A stretch of 64,000 nucleotides of DNA from Spirochaetae bacterium HGW-Spirochaetae-1 (GCA_002839375.1 PGXY01000001.1:372001-436000), one strand, 5' to 3'; shown: positions 44,851-53,516, numbered from the stretch's first letter. Numbers and translations are program-made. The notes: generated by a model not told the origin, from the letters alone.

Positions 44851-45977
44851 ACGTGGGTGAATGGCAGAAGGTGGTTGACTTCAGATCGGGACGCACTGCC
44901 ACGGTTCCGGACCGGAGAACGGCTGATGTGGCGGCGGTAAAAGAAATAATGTCCGCCCATCCCTATCCCGGCGACTGCGAAACGGAGTCCGTTGACTGGG
45001 CCTTCGCTACAGCGCAGTCCCTTATCGGTATTTTTGATCCCCGCTGTGTGATAATTACCGTGGGAACCCTTTATTTTACGGAAATGTCCCGTTCTCCCGG
45101 GGAATACGACAGGAGGCAACTGCTTGACGGTATACTGCAGTCACTGGAGAAGTTTAAAAGTAACTTCGACGGCGATGTGCTGGTTGCCGGAACGGGGTCC
45201 ATGCTTCCCGTGGAGGGCTTCATTGAATGTCAGAATCTGCAGGGACTGAGCTGTGCCCGGGGCATGGGCCCGGTCCACTGCGGTTTTTATGACCTCTCGG
45301 ATCATGACATGGCGTATCTGCGGGAACATCCCGGCATGGAACGCCTTCTCACCCGTGAAGAGGCGTTGAAGGACTGGGATGCCGCCGATGATTTTAAAGA
45401 ACGGTTCCCCGAATATATTGCCGTGGCGCGGCGGGGATGGGCCTTCAGGAACTTTGGGTCGGGCCCGCGCCCGCTGCTTAAAATATCGGCCCGGGACCGG
45501 GAAATCCCCATCGTGTCTCCCCTGACGGTGGAATCCATCACGGCAGTGCCTGCGGTGATGGACGGCATCCTTTCCCGGGGCGGGAAGGTTGCCCTGGTCG
45601 TGATTGAGGGAGCGGGATGCGATGATATCCCCGGCGGCAGCCCTTGCAGTGCCGAGCTTGACTGGTACACCTACACGGGAGGCGATGATTTCTACCAGGC
45701 CCTCATGACCGGGACAGAACTTTACCGGCAGAGTTATCCGCCGGGATTTCGTTATTACTTTGAAGACACGCCTGACAAGCCCTATCCCTATTCGGGGCCG
45801 TATAGGGAACTTCCGTCGACGCCCTGGATGTCCCGTGGTATAAAAACAATTGCGGCCGGAAGCCGGGGTATCATCACCCATGTCATGTCGGGCGCCGACA
45901 TAGCGCTGGAGTGTTTTGCCCGCGCCCTGTACAACTACGGTACCATGGCCGTGATCCGGGGAGACGGGGGAAAATGA
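44832..45977 (+). CDS. Unrecognised protein of the radical SAM/importer operon
   Basis: I do not recognise this 381-residue protein. It lacks a signal peptide and membrane segments, so it should be cytosolic. Notable stretches are VDWAFATAQSLIGIFDPRCVIITVG, VLVAGTGSMLPVEGF, and VALVVIEGAGCDDIPGGSPC; the alternation of strands and helices suggests a large alpha/beta enzyme. The ATG follows GGAGAGGGG and overlaps the radical SAM stop; its own stop overlaps the next start (ATGA). A client or partner of the radical SAM enzyme is the natural guess. Confidence 0.75.
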   Translation: MDIGIIDVGEWQKVVDFRSGRTATVPDRRTADVAAVKEIMSAHPYPGDCETESVDWAFATAQSLIGIFDPRCVIITVGTLYFTEMSRSPGEYDRRQLLDGILQSLEKFKSNFDGDVLVAGTGSMLPVEGFIECQNLQGLSCARGMGPVHCGFYDLSDHDMAYLREHPGMERLLTREEALKDWDAADDFKERFPEYIAVARRGWAFRNFGSGPRPLLKISARDREIPIVSPLTVESITAVPAVMDGILSRGGKVALVVIEGAGCDDIPGGSPCSAELDWYTYTGGDDFYQALMTGTELYRQSYPPGFRYYFEDTPDKPYPYSGPYRELPSTPWMSRGIKTIAAGSRGIITHVMSGADIALECFARALYNYGTMAVIRGDGGK

Positions 45978-47062
45978 CCCGCCGGGAGCGGATAACCATA
46001 CTCACTCTGTCTTTGCTCGTCGTTGTCGTAGCGGGATTTGTCCTGTTCATTTTTCACGGTTTCACCGACGTGGAAAAAAAGAACGGGGGGCGGTATGTTA
46101 CGGACAGGGTTGGAAATAAAATGCTGATTCCCGAAAGGCCCGTTCGGATCGCCTGCCTGGCGGGACCATCTTATGAAAAAATATTCATGCTGGGAGGCGC
46201 AGACAGGGTAGCCCTTATTCCCATTGAGATGCCTTCGTGGTCGTATGTGCTCAACCCGGAACTGAAAAATATCCCCATATCTCCCTATGGCCATGGCGGC
46301 GCTGACGTGGAGCGCATGCTGCAACTCAAGGTGGACCTGGTCATCCACTGGCCCTGGGCCGTGAGCAGGGAGAGCCTGGAACGGGCCGGTCTCACGGGAG
46401 TTTGTCCCTACACGGACAAGCGGCGGCCTGAAACCATGGAGGCCTTCATTAACAACTATCTTGACGAGATACGTTTTTATGGTGAGATACTGGGAGGGGA
46501 CGCTCCTGACAGGGCCGGGGAGTATTGCCGGTATTACCGGGAAATCGTAAGCCTGGTGCGCCGGCGGATCGATAGCGTTCCCCGGGGAGAACGGCCCCGC
46601 GTCTATTACGCCATGCATAGTGATCTTCTTTCCACGCAGGGGAAGAACAGCACAACGGCCTGGTCTGTAACTATGGCGGGCGGTGAGATGGTTTCACGCG
46701 AACTGACGGAGTATTTTGCCGGTGTTTCCGTGGAGCAGGTCATTGCCTGGAACCCGGCGTTTATTTTTGTGGGATATCAGGGCGATACGGATTCGCCGCT
46801 TTTCAAGAGCGCCTGGAAATCGGTAAAGGCAGTAAAGGAAAAAAATGTATATAGAATCCCCCGGGGTGCTTTTTTCTGGGACATGGCCAGCACCGAGGGC
46901 GGCCTTTTCCTTCTTTTTATGGCTAAAACCATGTATCCACGTCAGTTTTCCGATGTGGATATGGTGGAATACACGTGTAACTTCTACAAGAGGTTTTACC
47001 GATATCCTCTTACGGACGGACAGGCCCGCAGGATATTAAAGGGACAGCCGCCGTTATTGTAG
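45974..47062 (+). CDS. Second metal-chelate-type substrate-binding protein
   Basis: A 362-residue Peripla_BP_2 protein, with an N-terminal membrane helix (about 7-28) in place of a lipobox. VTDRVGNKMLIPERPVRIACLAGPSYEKIFMLGGADRV is the usual first-lobe opening. It is diverged from the first binding protein, so the importer may take two ligands, or one protein is a carrier for the radical SAM product. ATG 45974 overlaps the previous stop. The stop codon is inside a perfect 15-base-pair hairpin. Confidence 0.85.
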   Translation: MTRRERITILTLSLLVVVVAGFVLFIFHGFTDVEKKNGGRYVTDRVGNKMLIPERPVRIACLAGPSYEKIFMLGGADRVALIPIEMPSWSYVLNPELKNIPISPYGHGGADVERMLQLKVDLVIHWPWAVSRESLERAGLTGVCPYTDKRRPETMEAFINNYLDEIRFYGEILGGDAPDRAGEYCRYYREIVSLVRRRIDSVPRGERPRVYYAMHSDLLSTQGKNSTTAWSVTMAGGEMVSRELTEYFAGVSVEQVIAWNPAFIFVGYQGDTDSPLFKSAWKSVKAVKEKNVYRIPRGAFFWDMASTEGGLFLLFMAKTMYPRQFSDVDMVEYTCNFYKRFYRYPLTDGQARRILKGQPPLL

Positions 47063-47089
47063 GGACAAATAGCGATTTGTCCCTACAAT
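47056..47089. terminator. Perfect 15-bp hairpin between convergent genes
   Basis: ATTGTAGGGACAAAT, loop AGCG, ATTTGTCCCTACAAT. The left arm contains the stop codon of the binding-protein gene (47060-47062) and the right arm ends 19 bases before the stop of the opposite gene. It has no T-run, so a bidirectional terminator, an mRNA-end protector or a short mobile repeat are all possible. Confidence 0.6.
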
Positions 47090-47107
47090 GGCAACGACAG
47101 CATTGTA

Positions 47108-48829
47108 TTATTCCAGAAAACTGCCCAGTTCAACCCGCGCCCAGGGTGTCTTCTGCGAGGGGTCAGAGCCGTAATAGCCAAAAAGCCCTTCAAGGACCAG
47201 CCCCGTATTGTCAAAGACGGCATGGTGCCCTTCTATCTCGCCGCCCTTCTCATAGTATTCCAGGTCGCCGTAGACGCAGTTGGGATTGAGAAAATCAATA
47301 ATGTCGCGGGCCGTATCGAAATCGATGGTCCCGTATTCCTGCTCCAGAATTTTATAGAGCTCCCCATAGCGCCATTCCGAATCAGTGGTGTCACGCACAA
47401 GTGAAATCCAGGGGTCCATGGAGGTGAAGGCCATGCGCGGAATTATATAGTGGTTCGTGGCCATGACCAGGTCGGACCATGATTCAATCTGCTCGGGGAA
47501 ATAGAGACCCAGGGTTCGGGAGCCGTCGGGCAGGGTGATGGCGAAACCGATGTCCTGAAACTCTTCAGGATAGATCCAGTCCTGGGTGCGCGTCATGATG
47601 CCGCGCTCGGGAAGCGTGTTATCGAGTAGATTTATCCACGGCGCCAGCAGGTACTCCTGCCAGGCGCGCAGGGTATCGGGCCCGTTAATTTCTTCGCCGC
47701 TGCTATCGGCACTCATGCCCTCTTCGATGACAATGCCGTTGGTATATGTATCGCTGTACTCATCGTCGCCGAGAATATAAAGCCAGGATACGCCCCTGTC
47801 CTGCGTCTTCATGCGCGCCACGGCAGTGTCAAGACCGGGGCAGTTCTGCACGATATCCCGCATGACCAGGAGGCAGCACATGCCCGGCGTGCTCCTGGTG
47901 CCGGTGCCCATGACCACATCCATGCCCATGGAAAGACCCTGCGAATTGATGCCCGTGGTCTGTCCAACGAATCCCGGGGCCGTGACGCAGGTGAAGGGAA
48001 GGCCGTTGTCGGGGAGATACACAGCCATGCAGGCCACGTCCTGATAGATATGGGCCGTGGGGAACATGAAGTCCCTGCCGTGATAGACCCCGCCGTCGGC
48101 AGTCGCGTTTCCCGATATCACGAATTCATTACATCCCAGCACAAAGGGATCGGCCTTCAGGAAGCGAACCGCATCACCATCCATCTCGATCGTGTCGCTG
48201 TTGTTTTCTATTTCAGCCTGTACTTCCGCGGGCAGCTCTCCCTTTCCGGCCAGGCTGGGAAGCACGCCGGTCATGATCATGGCAAAAAGTGCGTCTATGC
48301 CTTCGTTGAGGAGCAGTACATCGTCGAAGGTCACCTCGTATCCACGGTCCGAGGCCCCGCGGGCCACACCGGCCATCTCCTCTTGCAGGTAACCCGGTAT
48401 GGAGGGCAGGGCATTTTTGCACGATACAAGGCCCTCGCTTATGATATAGTCGAAGAGGATTTTTGTTTTCACGGGATCAATGCCGCTCAAGGACTTTATG
48501 ACACCGCCGGTAAATTCCTTTGTCATACGGTAAACACCTTCGGCCATGAGATAGCCCATCTGGTAGCCCATGGCTTCCGCGGAGCCCTGGAGAATGAGGA
48601 ATTTTTTGCCGTTGCCGTCCACGGCAAGATAACCTGTTGCTCCTTCTGCCGTAACGGACTCGATGATAGTCAGGCCGTTGGCCTCTATGCCGGCCAGGGC
48701 ATCGGCGGCCACGGTGCCGCATCGGTCCTGGTCCCTGTCACTTCCTGCGGGAGAGTCCTGGAAGCATCCCGCCAATATGGCGGCGAGAAGAAAATGAATG
48801 ATAAGTAAAATCTGTGCCGGTTTTATCAT
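47108..48829 (-). CDS. C45-family acyltransferase/peptidase-like lipoprotein
   Basis: A 573-residue lipoprotein (lipobox AILAGC) of the Ntn-hydrolase C45 type (acyl-CoA:6-aminopenicillanate acyltransferase and phospholipase-B-like proteins). The probable self-cleavage nucleophile is Cys in FVLGCNEFVISG, followed by GGVYHGRDFMF and GFVGQTTGINSQGLSMGMD. The start is ATG 48829, with GGAGG at 48835-48839; the frame is open further upstream but without a ribosome site. Substrate unknown. The C-terminal GSDPS is encoded by a GGGTCAGAGCC copy. Confidence 0.78.
   Translation of the reverse strand: MIKPAQILLIIHFLLAAILAGCFQDSPAGSDRDQDRCGTVAADALAGIEANGLTIIESVTAEGATGYLAVDGNGKKFLILQGSAEAMGYQMGYLMAEGVYRMTKEFTGGVIKSLSGIDPVKTKILFDYIISEGLVSCKNALPSIPGYLQEEMAGVARGASDRGYEVTFDDVLLLNEGIDALFAMIMTGVLPSLAGKGELPAEVQAEIENNSDTIEMDGDAVRFLKADPFVLGCNEFVISGNATADGGVYHGRDFMFPTAHIYQDVACMAVYLPDNGLPFTCVTAPGFVGQTTGINSQGLSMGMDVVMGTGTRSTPGMCCLLVMRDIVQNCPGLDTAVARMKTQDRGVSWLYILGDDEYSDTYTNGIVIEEGMSADSSGEEINGPDTLRAWQEYLLAPWINLLDNTLPERGIMTRTQDWIYPEEFQDIGFAITLPDGSRTLGLYFPEQIESWSDLVMATNHYIIPRMAFTSMDPWISLVRDTTDSEWRYGELYKILEQEYGTIDFDTARDIIDFLNPNCVYGDLEYYEKGGEIEGHHAVFDNTGLVLEGLFGYYGSDPSQKTPWARVELGSFLE
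47159..47169 (+). repeat. GGGGTCAGAGC copy inside the C45 gene
   Basis: Exact GGGGTCAGAGC (GGGGTCAGAGCC with the next base). On the coding strand it reads as codons for Gly-Ser-Asp-Pro near the C-terminus. Confidence 0.7.
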
Positions 48830-48850
48830 GATATCCTCCTTTTGGAATAT

Positions 48851-48889
48851 GGGGTCAGAGCCCCTTTTCGGAAAAAATGGGGTCAGAGC
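48851..48889 (+). repeat. Two direct GGGGTCAGAGC copies upstream of the C45 gene
   Basis: Copies at 48851-48861 and 48879-48889 in the same orientation, 28 bases apart. They lie just upstream of the C45 ribosome site, so both are in its leader or promoter. The stretch 48830-49069 otherwise shows no gene. Confidence 0.75.
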
Positions 48890-49069
48890 ATTGCCAGGGG
48901 CATACATGCTCTCAGTGTAAGACGGGAACCGCAAAATTGCATTGATAATGATTACTGGCCCGGCCGGCCACAGCCGGCTGGAATTAACGTGTACTGCAAG
49001 TATACTCTAATACGAGCATATAAATGACGCGGGGAAAAATCAAGAAAAAACCGTCCAATGGGTCAAAAT

Positions 49070-49444
49070 TCATTTATTTTCCATGGGCAGCTCTTCCTTC
49101 TGCCACCGGCCCATACCGCCGGAAAGGTTGTAAACCTCGTCATATCCCCGTGAATAGAGGAACATAATGGCATAGGCCGACTGGACGCTGCCGTTGCAGA
49201 CGCAGACAATAATGGCCTGTCGGTCAGGGATCAGCTTTTCGTAGAGATCGGGGAGCTCTTTGAGGGGGATATTGATGCTGCCGGAAATCCTGGACTTTTC
49301 AAAGGCGGCTCTGTCCCGGACATCTACGATGACCGGGCTCTGACCCTCCCGTGATTGTTCCAGGACCCATTGCGGCGGCTTCATCCTGAATGAGCCGTCC
49401 ATGACAGCGAGAAATCGGCTGATTCGGTCGGTATTTTTATCCAT
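49070..49444 (-). CDS. Single-domain rhodanese-like protein
   Basis: A 124-residue rhodanese fold: PVIVDVRDRAAFEKSRISGSINIPL, then the active-site loop CVCNGSVQSAY and YNLSGGMGRWQ. The loop Cys would carry persulfide sulfur. No signal peptide. It is divergent from a CBS-domain gene across a 198-base AT-rich spacer. EGQSP near residue 33 is encoded by a GGGTCAGAGCC copy. Confidence 0.9.
   Translation of the reverse strand: MDKNTDRISRFLAVMDGSFRMKPPQWVLEQSREGQSPVIVDVRDRAAFEKSRISGSINIPLKELPDLYEKLIPDRQAIIVCVCNGSVQSAYAIMFLYSRGYDEVYNLSGGMGRWQKEELPMENK
49336..49346 (-). repeat. GGGTCAGAGCC copy inside the rhodanese gene
   Basis: The + strand reads GGCTCTGACCC at 49336-49346. On the coding strand GGT CAG AGC encodes Gly-Gln-Ser, a different frame from the C45 copy. 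Confidence 0.65.
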
Positions 49445-49642
49445 GCGGAAATACGCCCCTGTATAAAGAATATTTTGATTATATCGGCAACGTCATTATT
49501 TTGAAGGTAGATTTTTATAGTAAAGAAACTTTTGTCAATCTCGAAATTAAAAATATAGTAAAATACTAAAATAATCTTGATTTTTTCAACATCGTGGAAT
49601 ATCATATCAATCATTGACGATAAAGGTGAAAAGAGGTTATTC

Positions 49643-50110
49643 ATGAAGACAGCGGGGGAAATTCTAAAAGAAAAGAAAAAAAACGTTGGCAGTCTGATAA
49701 CGGTTCCGGCCGATTCAACACTTTTTGAGGCGCTGCAGGTTATGGCGAAAAATAATATCGGCGCCGTCCTGGTCCGTGACGCGCGTGATGCCATCGTGGG
49801 AATCTGGACAGAACGGGACCTGGTCCATAACTCCGCAAAGGACGGCTTTGACTGCCGTAAATCAAGGGTCAGGGACCATATGACGACCCAGCTCAAATGG
49901 GCTCAGCATACCGATTCGGTTTACAATCTCATGGATAAATTTCTCGGCATGAAACTGCGCCACCTGCTCATTAAAAAAAATGATGAATATATCGGTATGC
50001 TTTCGTCGGGCGATGTGCTGAAGGCCCTGCTGGTGGAAAAAAACCGTGAGCTGAAGGAAGTGACCACTATTGTCGGGTGGGAGTATTACGAAAACTGGAA
50101 GGTTGAATGA
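49643..50110 (+). CDS. CBS-domain pair protein
   Basis: A 155-residue protein consisting of two CBS domains (about 8-65 and 75-140): TVPADSTLFEALQVMAKNNIGAVLV...GIWTERDLV and SVYNLMDKFLGMKLRHLLI...GMLSSGDVLKAL. CBS pairs bind adenine nucleotides or SAM and regulate partners. Start ATG 49643, preceded by AAAGAGG; the open frame before it has no ribosome site. Stand-alone protein; partner unknown. Confidence 0.9.
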   Translation: MKTAGEILKEKKKNVGSLITVPADSTLFEALQVMAKNNIGAVLVRDARDAIVGIWTERDLVHNSAKDGFDCRKSRVRDHMTTQLKWAQHTDSVYNLMDKFLGMKLRHLLIKKNDEYIGMLSSGDVLKALLVEKNRELKEVTTIVGWEYYENWKVE

Positions 50111-50139
50111 GACCCCCGGAATCCGGGCTGTTTAAAGTA

Positions 50140-50168
50140 TTGACATTTCGCTGTTTTCTGTGTAAAAT
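50140..50168 (+). promoter_or_regulatory. Promoter of the ferredoxin gene
   Basis: TTGACA (50140-50145), 17 bases, TAAAAT (50163-50168); 52 bases before the ferredoxin ATG. A short CCCGG-AAT-CCGGG stem at 50115-50127 just upstream may end the CBS message. Confidence 0.6.
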
Positions 50169-50219
50169 CAATCTGCTGAGTTCTTGAACCAGATAAAAAT
50201 TCTCCTGTGGAGGTTGACC

Positions 50220-50396
50220 ATGGCATATAGAATCAATGCCGATGAATGTACCGCCTGCGGCGCCTGTGAGCCCGAGTGCCCGGTTGAGTGTATTTCCGCG
50301 AAAAATGACGGAATCAGGATCATCGACGAGGATGCCTGTACCAGCTGCGGCGCCTGCGCCGATGTGTGTCCCGTGGAGTGTATTCACGAGGTTTGA
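50220..50396 (+). CDS. 2[4Fe-4S] ferredoxin, clostridial type
   Basis: A 58-residue ferredoxin with two CxxCxxCxxxC motifs (CTACGACEPECPVEC and CTSCGACADVCPVEC), one in each half. It is a low-potential electron carrier for anaerobic redox enzymes and radical SAM proteins. ATG 50220 follows GGAGGTTGACC. It has its own promoter and no operon partners. Confidence 0.95.
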   Translation: MAYRINADECTACGACEPECPVECISAKNDGIRIIDEDACTSCGACADVCPVECIHEV

Positions 50397-50563
50397 CGCA
50401 TCTTCCGGCGGTCGGGTGCTTTCCCTGCCCCTGCGGGCAAGAACGCCCCGGCCGCGGAATTATTACCGCATAACAAAGATCCTTCTCTTGATTTTCCCCG
50501 CTTAATGACTGCTTGAGAAAGCCTTTTATTAAATGATGTGTTTTGCCCTGTCTGCCCGGCCCA

Positions 50564-50592
50564 GGGTCAGAGCCTGTTTTGGGCTCTGACCC
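50564..50592. repeat. Hairpin of two inverted GGGTCAGAGCC copies
   Basis: GGGTCAGAGCC at 50564-50574, loop TGTTTTG, GGCTCTGACCC at 50582-50592: an 11-base-pair perfect stem, the form expected for a REP-type element processed as single-stranded DNA. Confidence 0.8.
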
Positions 50593-50776
50593 CTTGTCTT
50601 GCCGGAGGTTCAGCGTTATTATAGAGTAATAATGATACTGGCCGATTTCCTCGCTTCCGCAGCTATCAATGAGAATAAAATACAGCCTGTCAATGCGGTA
50701 AAATAGTAAGAAAAAGTAAATACTAGTAATAATTAATAATGTCATTTACAAAATGCAACTATAAATTACAAAAGGT

Positions 50777-50805
50777 TTGACAGACAATTTTGTCATATTT
50801 ATTGT
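50777..50805 (+). promoter_or_regulatory. Promoter of the TonB receptor with embedded palindrome
   Basis: TTGACA (50777-50782), 17 bases, TATTGT (50800-50805). GACAA-TT-TTGTC at 50783-50794 fills the spacer next to the -35 box, a good place for a repressor. Outer-membrane metal receptors are commonly repressed by metal-loaded regulators, but this site does not match a Fur box I could name. Confidence 0.5.
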
Positions 50806-50958
50806 GCCTTTTAAGGCATAATAAATGCCGGTGAGTAAAGCGGCGGACTGCTTTGTAAAGAATTCATACAGATAAAAAAACTTTCTTTAAAACAGATGTG
50901 CCTTTTTTTAAAAACCGGATTACTCACGGAAAAAAACAAAGATCATTTGGGGGACTTT

Positions 50959-53268
50959 ATGAAGGTGAGATTTAATTCACTGTTACTGGCATTTTCTTTG
51001 TCCGTAACACCCGCTTTTCTGTTCGGTCAGGATATTGTTCCGGCAGAAGGTACCGACAATACGGCCAATACCGCCGTGGAGAAAAAGGAAGAAAAGAAGG
51101 ATACCGGCAAAAAGGGAGCCGGTGTGTTTACCATGGGTGAGATCGTGGTAAGGGACAGGGCCGTGGCGAATATTGAGGACGCCACTTCGACCATTGAGAT
51201 TACAGCCGAGGATATTGAGGCCCATGGCAGCAAGGATCTGGGAGATGCGTTGCGTCATGTACCCGGTATCAAGGTTGAAGCCGGTTCCGACGGATCAACG
51301 GGCTTTTATATGCGTGGTTGGAGGGACTCAAAAGTGAATGTCCTTATTGATGGTCTGCCGGTACAGGACGGCTTTAAGGAATTCATCGATGCTTCCCGAA
51401 TACCTGTACAGAATATCGCCAGGATAATCGTTACTAAGGGTTCTTCTTCAGCCCTATACGGAACTTCCGGGTCAATCGGCGCTATCAACATTATTACGCA
51501 GAAGCCTGTATCGGAATTCGCGAAATTCAGTATTGAGTACGGTACGAGTGATAATAACGCCTTTAATATTGCCATGGGGGCTCCCATGGGCAATTTTTAC
51601 TACTGGCTTACAGCCTCGGCACGTGTTTCCGATGGATATGATGTATCTGACAGCCTGGATGCTAAAACCAGAGCTGCGTGGGCAAGAAAGCTGATTGCGC
51701 CTGTAGTTAACAATCTTGATTTTGATGAAATGGTTAATGATGATGATGTTGATGATAATGATGCATTATATAATTATATCAACAAAGAAGAATGGAGTAA
51801 GACCAACTATAAGAAATATCAAGTTGCGGGAAAGGTAGGTTATCAGTTGTCCGATGGTATTGAATTCGGACTTTCGGCTGATTATTATTCCGGTGATCAG
51901 TATGGCTATTCTCCGCAGACTAGTGGACTTGCATCTTATAATAATAGTACGCAACTATGGAGTTTACCCTCTGTAAGCAAAGTCTTCAGCGGAGGATATT
52001 CAATCTACCCCCGGGATTATAATTATAAAGTTGCACCCTATTTTCTTGTGGATTTAGATAAAGTTTCCGTGAAAGGGAATGTCTTTTTCCGAAAACAATT
52101 GAATAGTTATGAACTTTATAATGATCCGGAATATACTATTTTATCCTGGCCTATTGAGCGCTGGACCGATTTTTCAGTCGGATTCAACCTCTATCCCTCA
52201 TACAAGCTCGCCTCCTGGAATAAGCTGAACGGGGCTATATCCTTCCGGCATGATGACCATCTCGAAGTTGCAACGGATATGGAGGCGTTGCCTGATACTG
52301 ATGTAACCGGACAGGAGTTGACTCTTGCTCTTGAAGATGAAATGAGTTTTCTTGACAATATGATACAGGCAACTGTCGGCATTTCCTATGATGCAAAAAA
52401 TATCTCGAAATATAAAAAGAATGTCGCCGGTTCCATGGTTGAACAGGATCTTATTTCAGATGACAGTTACATATGGGGAACTTCTGATTCATTCAATCCT
52501 GTTGTTGGAACTGTTGTTGAGCCGCTCAAGGATTTTCTTGTTGTACGGGCCAGCGGTTCAATGAAAACCCAGTTTCCTTCACTCCAGCAATATGCAGGTG
52601 TTCTCCCAGGCTATAGTCTCAAACCTGAAAAATCTTATAACACAAGCGGTGGTTTTGAATTATTACTTCTAGACAGAGCTCTGTCTTTTAGAACAGATTA
52701 TTTTTATAATTATTTTAAAGATAAAATTGAAAGTTATCGGGATTTTCTGCTTGGTAAGCAAAGTTTTAATACAGGTAAAGTACAATGTCATGGAGTAGAG
52801 CTTACATTCACAAGTTCTTTCAAAAATATAATGAACTATGCTGATGTTGATTTAGGGTTGTCCTATGCCTTTATAAACAACAGGATTGATTCTGATATTG
52901 CCAATTCCAGTGTTAATAAAGGTGACAAGTATGAAAATACTCCAGAGCATCAGCTTATGGCTGATCTGCGGTGTCGACTGAAAACAGGTTTTGCTATGAC
53001 TGTGTCGGCCATTCATGAAAGAAATGCCATCAAGTATGTGATGAAATCAACTCCGGATACGGCTACTCCTGAAGATTATTCAACACAGTATTTCAAGGAA
53101 GTACAGCTACACAATCCTCTGAGAATCGACATCAAGGTGGCTCAGACCTTTGCTGAGAAGTATACATTCTATGTGATGTGCAAGAACATCACCGACGATT
53201 ACGACACAGACCCCTTTGATCCCGGTCCAGGAAGGATGTGGTATTTCGGCGGAAGTGCACAGCTGTAA
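50959..53268 (+). CDS. TonB-dependent outer-membrane receptor
   Basis: A 769-residue receptor: signal peptide (SLLLAFSLSVTPAFLFGQ), a Lys/Glu-rich linker, plug domain (about 70-190: DLGDALRHVPGIKVEAGSDG, FYMRGWRDSKVNVLIDGLPV, RIIVTKGSSSALYGTSGSIGAINIIT) and a beta-barrel ending RMWYFGGSAQL. Start ATG 50959 rather than the earlier in-frame ATG, since the signal peptide begins there. The barrel half is clearly more AT-rich than neighbouring genes, as is common for fast-evolving or transferred receptors. It could supply the ligand of the 41-47 kb importer. Confidence 0.93.
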   Translation: MKVRFNSLLLAFSLSVTPAFLFGQDIVPAEGTDNTANTAVEKKEEKKDTGKKGAGVFTMGEIVVRDRAVANIEDATSTIEITAEDIEAHGSKDLGDALRHVPGIKVEAGSDGSTGFYMRGWRDSKVNVLIDGLPVQDGFKEFIDASRIPVQNIARIIVTKGSSSALYGTSGSIGAINIITQKPVSEFAKFSIEYGTSDNNAFNIAMGAPMGNFYYWLTASARVSDGYDVSDSLDAKTRAAWARKLIAPVVNNLDFDEMVNDDDVDDNDALYNYINKEEWSKTNYKKYQVAGKVGYQLSDGIEFGLSADYYSGDQYGYSPQTSGLASYNNSTQLWSLPSVSKVFSGGYSIYPRDYNYKVAPYFLVDLDKVSVKGNVFFRKQLNSYELYNDPEYTILSWPIERWTDFSVGFNLYPSYKLASWNKLNGAISFRHDDHLEVATDMEALPDTDVTGQELTLALEDEMSFLDNMIQATVGISYDAKNISKYKKNVAGSMVEQDLISDDSYIWGTSDSFNPVVGTVVEPLKDFLVVRASGSMKTQFPSLQQYAGVLPGYSLKPEKSYNTSGGFELLLLDRALSFRTDYFYNYFKDKIESYRDFLLGKQSFNTGKVQCHGVELTFTSSFKNIMNYADVDLGLSYAFINNRIDSDIANSSVNKGDKYENTPEHQLMADLRCRLKTGFAMTVSAIHERNAIKYVMKSTPDTATPEDYSTQYFKEVQLHNPLRIDIKVAQTFAEKYTFYVMCKNITDDYDTDPFDPGPGRMWYFGGSAQL

Positions 53269-53331
53269 TATTAATAATGCAGGCAAAGCTGTAATTTTTT
53301 GGTAACAGGCATGCAGCTTTTCAAATAACTT

Positions 53332-53378
53332 GAGGGTTGTTCCGGAGATGATCCCGGGACAACCCTCTCTCCTTTTTT
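53332..53378 (+). terminator. Intrinsic terminator after the TonB receptor gene
   Basis: GAGGGTTGT (53332-53340) pairs with ACAACCCTC (53359-53367), with further CCGG/CCGG pairing inside, followed by TTTTTT at 53373-53378. It lies about 65 bases after the stop. Confidence 0.85.
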
Positions 53379-53493
53379 AAAAGCCTGACCATCTTTATCT
53401 CATCCAGTTCCATTGCTAATCCGATCCGCTATGCCGCCTCACGGGATTCCATCTCCGGAAACAGGTGCCTGTACGACATTACATCTACCTCCA

Positions 53494-53504
53494 GGCTCTG
53501 ACCC
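53494..53504 (-). repeat. GGGTCAGAGCC copy downstream of the transposase gene
   Basis: The + strand reads GGCTCTGACCC(CC), 13 bases beyond the 3' end of the transposase gene. With the pair at 54196-54247 it brackets the gene. Confidence 0.75.
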
Positions 53505-53516
53505 CCAGTATCATTT

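Larger units (their letters stand above)
50397..50958. other. 562-base non-coding stretch before the TonB receptor
   Basis: No convincing gene. It holds the hairpin of two inverted GGGTCAGAGCC copies (50564-50592), an AT-rich part (50690-50800), the receptor promoter with a palindrome (50777-50805), a TGCCTT-TT-AAGGCA stem at 50805-50818, and the receptor leader. Confidence 0.55.
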
